DNA of 64,000 nucleotides from Camarhynchus parvulus (taxonomy: Eukaryota > Chordata > Aves > Passeriformes > Thraupidae), in assembly GCF_901933205.1 (NCBI RefSeq), contig NC_044573.1, positions 86,696,546-86,760,545 on the forward strand. The letters are read 5' to 3'. The notes beneath the pieces were generated by a model, which made no database searches, had not been told where the DNA came from, and saw nothing but the letters and a program-made list of their open reading frames with translations. Position numbers and translations under genes: made by a program. Below are positions 57,253-64,000 of the stretch, in pieces; the stretch's first letter is position 1; each line of letters starts with the position of its first letter.

Positions 57253-60200
57253 GAACAGTTTCTCCAGTTATATCAGTAATGTGAATGTATATCAGATTTG
57301 AACAGGACTTGTAAGTTGTATTTTATTAGATCCAAATGCAGGAGGCACCTTATGCAACCATGTACCTGAGAGTGAAGTGAGAAGCAATTTCTTATGCATG
57401 AGGAACTGTCTGAAAATTCCTTTTTTCCCCCTGACTTGTGTATAAGGAGAACACTTAGTTTGCCTTACTGCAGTATGCCTCTATTTTGTGTATATATGTG
57501 TGTGTGAGGGTAGGCATTTAAGAGCAAATTGTCCTGTACAACACTTTTCAATCCTTTAATTCTCTTCACTGCTATTCAGTGCATTGGTTTCTAATTCTAA
57601 TGCATTTTAAGTTGTTTAAGAGGAACTGTTTGGGACTGTTCTTTTTTTGGGGTTCCATGGTGCTGCCTTAACTCAGACGTGGGGTCTGGCCCTGCTAGAC
57701 TTGAATGCCATGACTTTCTTTTCATGTACATTAAGTGTGCATTGGTGGCTTTTATGATGTTTATACAGTTTATTTTCCTGTAAATGTAATATAACACAAC
57801 CTGACCTGGTAAATGCTCATATTTTATTCACATTCTTGAGCAAGATTTCTCAGATGATCATTCATAACTTCAATGAATGCTGGTAGCTGGCTTTTACAGA
57901 ATTAGAAAGTTCTCAGGAGGATATGGCTGTCACAAAGAGAACAATATTTCCTACTAACAAAAGGGATATTTTATTTTGAAAAGATGGATTTGTGCTAGCA
58001 GTATGATATCAAGTCAGTGGTATCCAGTTAGGTTTTTTATTATCTTGTACATCTGCATTTTAATTGATGATAGCAAAAGGAATATTAAGCTAACTTCATT
58101 CATTTGCAAAATGAACATTATCTTAGAATCTCCTATGACTGTAATATTAAAGACTGTATAATGTGCGTAAGCATAGGCTTAAATGATATTGATAAATGAA
58201 ATTTTATTTAAAATATTTGTTTCCCATCTCTTTTCTTCCTCCAAAATATGCTGGGTTCTTCCACTATGACTTAATGTTTGATCAATGCATGTTGTAAAAA
58301 TATCAAACTCAGAACCCACAAATGCTTTGGCCCTCTAGCTAGTAATGCACAATTTACTACTACTTTATTGTGTCTCACTAGACTGCAAAAAAACCCACAA
58401 ACCCTCAGCTGTTATAAATCAGCCTTAGATTGCAGAACAAGTTGTAGTTGAAAGCTAGTAAAAATAAGAGCTCTGTTGAGAACTTGGTATTTTCTTCCTT
58501 TTTACTTCCCATGCACATGTGTTTGTTTTAGATTTTCTGTTACATCTTGGAAATCAAAACAGTTGCTATCACAATGACAAGCTTTTAACCAAATGCTGTC
58601 GCCATTCAGGTAACTTTTAAACACTGAGATTTTTATCTGTCCTTCTTCACTGATTTTCAAGGCAAATTTCATACTGCAGTGTTGAAAATTTTGCTGTGAG
58701 TATAATCTTACAGTGGTAACACTCTCTATGGATGTCCAGCTCTACAAAATATATCAATCAAAGCCTATGTTTATTCAAACTTTCATTAAAAAAACCCAAA
58801 AAACAGTGGCAGTTAATTATGTTTTGCTTTTGCTCTGCCAAAGAGGGGCAGAGGTAAAGGTCAGAAGCTGGTGTCCTTATCAGCACTGAGTAAATTCTCT
58901 TGAGGTTTGGCTGTTTGATAAGAATGGGCAGAGAGAAGGTGGAGAGGCTCAATGGGAGTTGGTCTTTAATGACAGCTCATACCCTGTGTCCTCATTTCCT
59001 GCTGCCCTGGGAGGTGACTAGAAAAAGCTACTGCCTGGCTATGGACTACTTGTTTTCTGTGGACAACGGACTTCTCCTCATCTTTAGCTGCCACATCACT
59101 TAAAAGATAGCTATGAAGGTATATAAAGATTTATCAGTGTATTTCGTTAGCCCCATCTCATTATTGTTGCATCCATCGTTGTGGAGGAAGGCATGGCAAA
59201 CAGTACCAATCAACATGGGAGGGAAGATTTTTCTTTGTGCAACTAATCTATTGATGTATATTTTACAGCCCAGGATAATTTGGTTTGCTGGGATTTAGCA
59301 GTAATATTCAGGGACATCATGTATATAGCTGAAACAATGGATATCTGACAGAAAAGAAGTCTGGTGTTCCATTCCTGTCTGTACTCCTGGAGGACAGTAG
59401 ATGTAGGACCTGCCAGCACAAGGATTGTCCACGTTAAAACAATTAACTTAAAAGACCTGCAAGGAGAAGAATGCAAGTACAGCTTCCCTGGATTGCCATA
59501 TCAGAAAAGGACCTGAGCTCTTGGAATCAATTTACTGTAATGTTGAAATAACCTTCCTTGTTTTCATCCTCAAACATAAGCAAACTTCTCTCTTTGGAGA
59601 ATATTTGTCAAGGAGCCCTCTGCTCCCTGTACATGACGTGTAGGACTCTGCTTCCTCACACACAAGGCAGGGACTTGTGGTGCCTGTGCTGTTTTCCTTT
59701 TCCACACCTGCTATCTCCTGCTCTGTGAGTGTTTGCAGAGCCAGCAGGGTGGACCAGGGAGTGACAGCAGCAGCTGTTGGGTGCTGTGGCAGGAATGTGG
59801 ACCCATCTCTCCTAAGGATCAGCTTCCCACCCTTGGCTCCTGGCTGCCTGGAAGGTAAGCCTGCTTCAAATGCTGTCTCTGTAGCTCTGTCATGCTCTGG
59901 GTTTCTGCAGGGATCCTGCCACGGAATACCAGCTCGAAATGCTGCTGGGGTTCTGTGATTCCAGGCGTGTGCATGTGACCTTGGGTGCATGTGACCTGGG
60001 GTAGCACAGGGAATGCTTGCTGGCAGGGCAGGATCGGGCTGAGAGAAGGGAGAGCACCAGAAATAACCTGGGAAGCTTCTGCTGGACTGGCACTTACAGA
60101 GGCACTCTGCTGAGTTTGATGCTTGTTGTTCCTTTCAACTTTTTGATTGAAGTGTGGGACAGAAATGCTCTCCACATTAGAGCTTTAAAAATCACTGTGA

Positions 60201-63200
60201 GAGTAATTTCTGTATTAGTGTTAGGATTTTTAACTGGTAAATGTGACTTAAGTAGATGGTTTTCAACTGAGTATGGTCTCATTGACCACATCAGGGGCAG
60301 AATTAATACTTCTGTTGAATTTTTATGATGTGTCTGATGCTGAGTAAATAAAAGCTACAGGCTTAGGAGAGCAGAAGTGCAGATGTGTGATGTGTGGTAC
60401 AGCCACTGGCTGGCAGCCCTGGGCTACTGCTGAGCCAGGCTGAAAATGAAAATGTGCAAATTTAAAGAATTGCCGGAGCCACAAGAGTGAAAACACAGCT
60501 GAGTGTGACACACAAACATCATGATTGCATCACAAGCATTCACTTGCTTCCTTCTCCAGGAACAGCAGATCAAATGAGCACAGAAAACACATCTGTTTAA
60601 GTGCCTTATTTACACAATAGTGTTATTTGGGATATTCAGCACTTGCATCTTACAAGAAAGCCCACAGCCCTCTCCTCCATCAGCTTCTTCTCTTGGCTTG
60701 TTGTTGTTTCTCTTCTCCTGCTCTGAGAAGAGAAACAGGTGTCAAGAGATGAATAACTGTAATAAAAAGAAGCAATTGGAAATAGCACAGTAATTTAGGC
60801 AATGTCTAGGACATGCTTTTTACTTAGCACCTGTTTGCCCTGTTTCCCCTTGTGAAATAAAACAGGAAATGCACAGTTACTAACAGTGCCTCAGGAAGTT
60901 CTTGGAGTAGAATAACCATTATTTCTCTGTAGGAGTAAGAAATGTACTCTCATGATTATATAAAACCATGGTCTGTCCTCAGATTTGGTGATGAAATGCC
61001 ATGCTGAGCGAGATATGGTAGATAATAAGGTGATGTCAGCTTTTCTATGCTATCTCCAGGGTCCTTATGTAATAGCATTCAGGCTACAGAAGAGCTCTGC
61101 ATCCAGTGTTTCCTGGGCTCCTCGATTTTAGTATGATGGCATGAAGTTTGGTGTCATATTCCCTTGCATTCATAGCCTTTTTTTCATGTTCCCATCTCCA
61201 ATGCAGTTTGCTCCAAGTGCCTTGCAGTTGCATGGGCAGCAGCATGATGCATCCAGAATATGAATTTCCATTCATAAGAAGTGGAGATTCTCAAGTGAAT
61301 GCTTTAGATGGTGTTACAAGAATGTTAATGGGAAACCTACTTGTGAAATGACATACCCTCATCACTATCTTATTGAGTACCATTCACACCATAATCAATT
61401 CCTTGGGTCTTTCTGTAGCGATTGTTTTTGATATCAAAGGGTGAGATGACACATGAAAACAGTATTGGACCATGCAAGTAAAGACTATAAACATATTTGA
61501 ATATTAAGTTCTAGGGTAGTTAGGATGAGTGCTAAGTTACATGCAACATAAACAGCAGATAAAAATCTGCCATTGCTTGCCTGTATACTTCTCGAGTCCT
61601 GCATTGCTGGTTTCTTGCACCACTGAGATCCTGCTCTCTTTTCAACATGGATATCTGTTCCCCAGTCCCAGTCACTTCCCCTGGAAGTGACTCCCCTGGG
61701 AGCTGCTGTTTGGAAGCCTGCTGACATCCAGGGTGTCCCAGCTACCAGGGGGACAGGCTAGGAGGGCACGCAGCTGAATGTGCCCACCTGAGCTGCTCCT
61801 GTCCTTGTCTGTCAATTAAAACCATTGCAAATGAAGATTTAGGGGACTGGAGGGGCTTCAGGTTCTTCACCTGCACTGCAGGAATGGTCAGTAATGTAAG
61901 CAGCAGTGTAGTGCAAGCTGCTGTTTGGAGCCCACTGAAGACCTCCTTTGAGGTCTTTAAGTGGTGCAAAGCCATTTTGACGTCACTTGCCACAGGGATA
62001 AGTCTCAGCCTCACAAAAAGATTATGGAGATATGAACTTCTTATTATTACTGTTTGCCTTCCCACTGAAGAGTGAAGAACTGCGGCTCTCCTCTGGGTAT
62101 TATGTCACTTACTCTTGCTCCTTTTGTCCCAGCATTTCCAGGAGACACGGTGGGGTGTATTTTTACTTCATGACATCAAGCTCATATTTATTCCTTCTGC
62201 TGCAGCAGCCCTTGCAGATTTGACTGGTTCTTTGCATTTGCCTTGCCATATTTACTCTTCTGATGGCTGTCTTCTAAAAACACAGGTAAAATAAAGGCTA
62301 AAGAAAACAAGTGTCACTGAAGTAACTTTTTGTTTGTACTGAAGAATGTTTCAAAACAGGAGCAGTCTAAGGTTTTATCAGATTTTCATATATGAAGTAT
62401 AAAGACTGTTGGGAGATGACTGGCTACCTTTTCTTCCTATTCAAGGCTCTAAAGATCACGTGAGTATAGCATCTCTAAAAAAACATGCAGAAAGCAGTAT
62501 GCCTAATTAGGGCTCTTGAAAGATTGTAGATGAAAAATGGTTCAATATTTATTTATTCATTTATCCTATCTGCTTATTTATCTATTTTATGAGAGTCTTT
62601 TACCAATGTGTTGACAGGAAGAAGTAGAAAGGATGTGTGTTTACTGGGGATTTAGTGAGATGCTTAAAGAGCCAGCTTTAGAGTGTGTCTAATGAACCAC
62701 AGATTACCAGCGAGCACATTCTTTAACAGTAGGAAACATTTTCTGTGTTACTCAGTCTTCATGCTTCCCCTTCCCTTGCTGGTACATGCAGAGCCAGGCT
62801 TGTGTGTGAATCACACCTTAGACGACGTGAGCCCAGTTGATGTGGCAACAGAAGGGTGTGTTGTAAACCTTGGCATCCTCAGCAGAGCTGCTGAGAGGTT
62901 CCTCCAGCCCTGCAGTTTCTAATATTGGCCTCCTGACTTTGTCACTGTGAACAGAGCCAGGTTATTCTTCAACAGTCAAGTAACAAACTCCACAGCCATT
63001 CTCGTGTGGCTGTTGGCTCCATGTTACTTGTTCACTGGTCATTTCTTCACAATGCCTGATGGAAGCTTAGCATTTCAAAAGTGCAAGATGTCACTCTGAT
63101 ACTAGGACAGGAGAGAACTCTCTGCTTGAGGGAATGTGGGAATAGCTCAGTCCCAAACACTCAACAGGGAAAGATCAATAGTTATGGTAAAACACTGTTT

Positions 63201-63647
63201 TAAAGTGCTTTTCTGTACACTTTTGTCTTGGCATAGCACATGTGAATTATATTCATTATTTTGCTTGCTTAATAATCTCTGTGAACTCAAGTTAGTGCTA
63301 CTGAGACATATAGCTATTAATTTTCATGGACTTTTTTGGTATGAGCTTTTGGGATAGAGAGGAAAAAAGAGAGAGTGAATGGGGCTGGTAACCAAAATCC
63401 ATCCTGAACAATCTGCTGTGATACCAGCCCAATGTTTATTGTTATCAGAGGCAGCTGTCTGCCCTCTCTCCACACTTCTATTTGTGGATTTTTGATGGCT
63501 ATAAATGGAAACACATGCTGACTAGAAATCACCACAGTGCTCCTGATACTTTTCTGACCTGACTCCAAAAGTGCAGGGATATCTAACATGTAGTCAGGTT
63601 GAATCACTTCTGCTCAGGATATTAGGTGATTTCTATTCCTCTGGGAA
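57253..63647. other. Intergenic stretch between PDZ unit and MLIP
   Basis: No recognisable gene. A GC-richer block at about 59600-60050 has long open frames on both strands but no known protein features. The last 200 bp probably contain the MLIP promoter and 5' UTR. Confidence 0.7.
63499..63508 (+). promoter_or_regulatory. TATA / CArG-like / MEF2-like element upstream of MLIP
   Basis: CTATAAATGG lies about 140 bp before the MLIP ATG. It contains TATAAA and differs by one base both from a CArG box (CC, six A/T, GG) and from the MEF2 site CTATAAATAG. Its position fits a core promoter of a muscle gene, but a short AT-rich motif can occur by chance. Confidence 0.35.
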
Positions 63648-63710
63648 ATGGAGTTAGGAAAACATGAAAGCAAAGCCTCAGGAAGAGAAGCTTTAGAAGA
63701 AAAGCAAATG
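63648..63710 (+). CDS. MLIP: MLIP first coding exon (rest outside window)
   Basis: ATG with a purine at -3 and G at +4 opens 21 codons ending in phase 0 at a gtaaga donor. An in-frame TGA at 63627-63629 makes this the natural start. The peptide begins MELGKHE and ends ALEEKQM. Remembered human MLIP begins MELEKREK with LEEK at residues 16-19; here M-E-L, K5, E7 and L16-E-E-K19 fall at the same positions. MLIP (muscular LMNA-interacting protein) is a muscle-enriched protein that binds A-type lamins, acts at the nuclear envelope and nucleus, and is needed for cardiac stress adaptation. It is the known same-strand 3' neighbour of LRRC1, which strengthens the call. The exon is short, so the match rests on few residues. 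Confidence 0.75.
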
Positions 63711-64000
63711 GTAAGATATGTTAAGAAATGTTGATATTTTAAATTTTTAAAAATGTAATTATAAGCAGGAAAATAAATAATTCATAATACTTTATAGGAG
63801 TATTTCCTGGCTTGCTTTAACCACTGACCTTGAAGATTAAAACTTCATTCATGTGTATTGAATTATTTATGACAGTGAATTTCTGTGGAAATTATGGAAA
63901 TTTGTGAATTCATTTTGTGTGCATGTGAAATGCCAAAACTGAAATCTGGTAAAACTTTGTTATCGTAACCGAAACTGATAGCTAATATCATTGGTTTTCT
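63711..64000 (+). other. MLIP: Start of MLIP first intron
   Basis: AT-rich sequence after the gtaaga donor. Nothing else is visible. Confidence 0.65.

Noticed and set aside
59532..59990. 152-codon minus-strand open frame
   Set aside because: It has no recognisable motif, overlaps other open frames on both strands in a GC-richer block, and shows no clear splice or promoter context.

Overview
The window looks like vertebrate nuclear DNA, most likely from a bird. Coding sequence comes as short exons with GT-AG boundaries in AT-rich introns, and the recognisable interspersed repeats are CR1-type LINEs, several in minus orientation. No bacterial-style genes, Alu-like or L1-like elements are seen. 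Calls rest on reading the sequence and on remembered protein families; no database search was run.

1-28.9 kb: the 3' two thirds of LRRC1 (Lano, a LAP-family cell-polarity protein) on the plus strand. Ten coding exons (6511-27839) encode about 375 residues: eleven leucine-rich repeats, the conserved LAP-specific region, and a C-terminus ending in Thr-Ser-Val, a class I PDZ-binding motif. The first roughly 150 residues lie upstream of the window. One intron (23099-24036) has a GC-AG donor. The 3' UTR ends near a poly(A) signal at 28877, directly preceded by a 12-bp hairpin.

28.9-57.3 kb: this stretch follows the LRRC1 stop and holds a set of exon-like segments on the same strand (37166-37369, 39529-39765, 40852-40941, 41617-41694, 43417-43512, 56530-56682). 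Every one keeps phase 0 at both ends. Two of them join into the first two thirds of a Scribble-type PDZ domain ([13 protein letters not shown] followed by DE|GILIARL). Mammalian LRRC1 is known as the 'LAP and no PDZ' protein, so a Scribble-like PDZ tail just downstream is the main discovery of the window. It may be a retained ancestral LRRC1 C-terminus, an alternative 3' end, a separate short gene, or a decaying remnant. The last part of the PDZ fold was not found. The introns carry a 20/21-bp minisatellite (about 39.81-40.39 kb) and a degenerate CR1 LINE (54.83-56.40 kb).

57.3-64 kb: apparently non-coding until 63648, where a 21-codon first exon with strong resemblance to the start of MLIP (muscular LMNA-interacting protein) begins. 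LRRC1 followed by MLIP on the same strand is the known vertebrate gene order. This supports both identifications and places the PDZ exons between the two genes.
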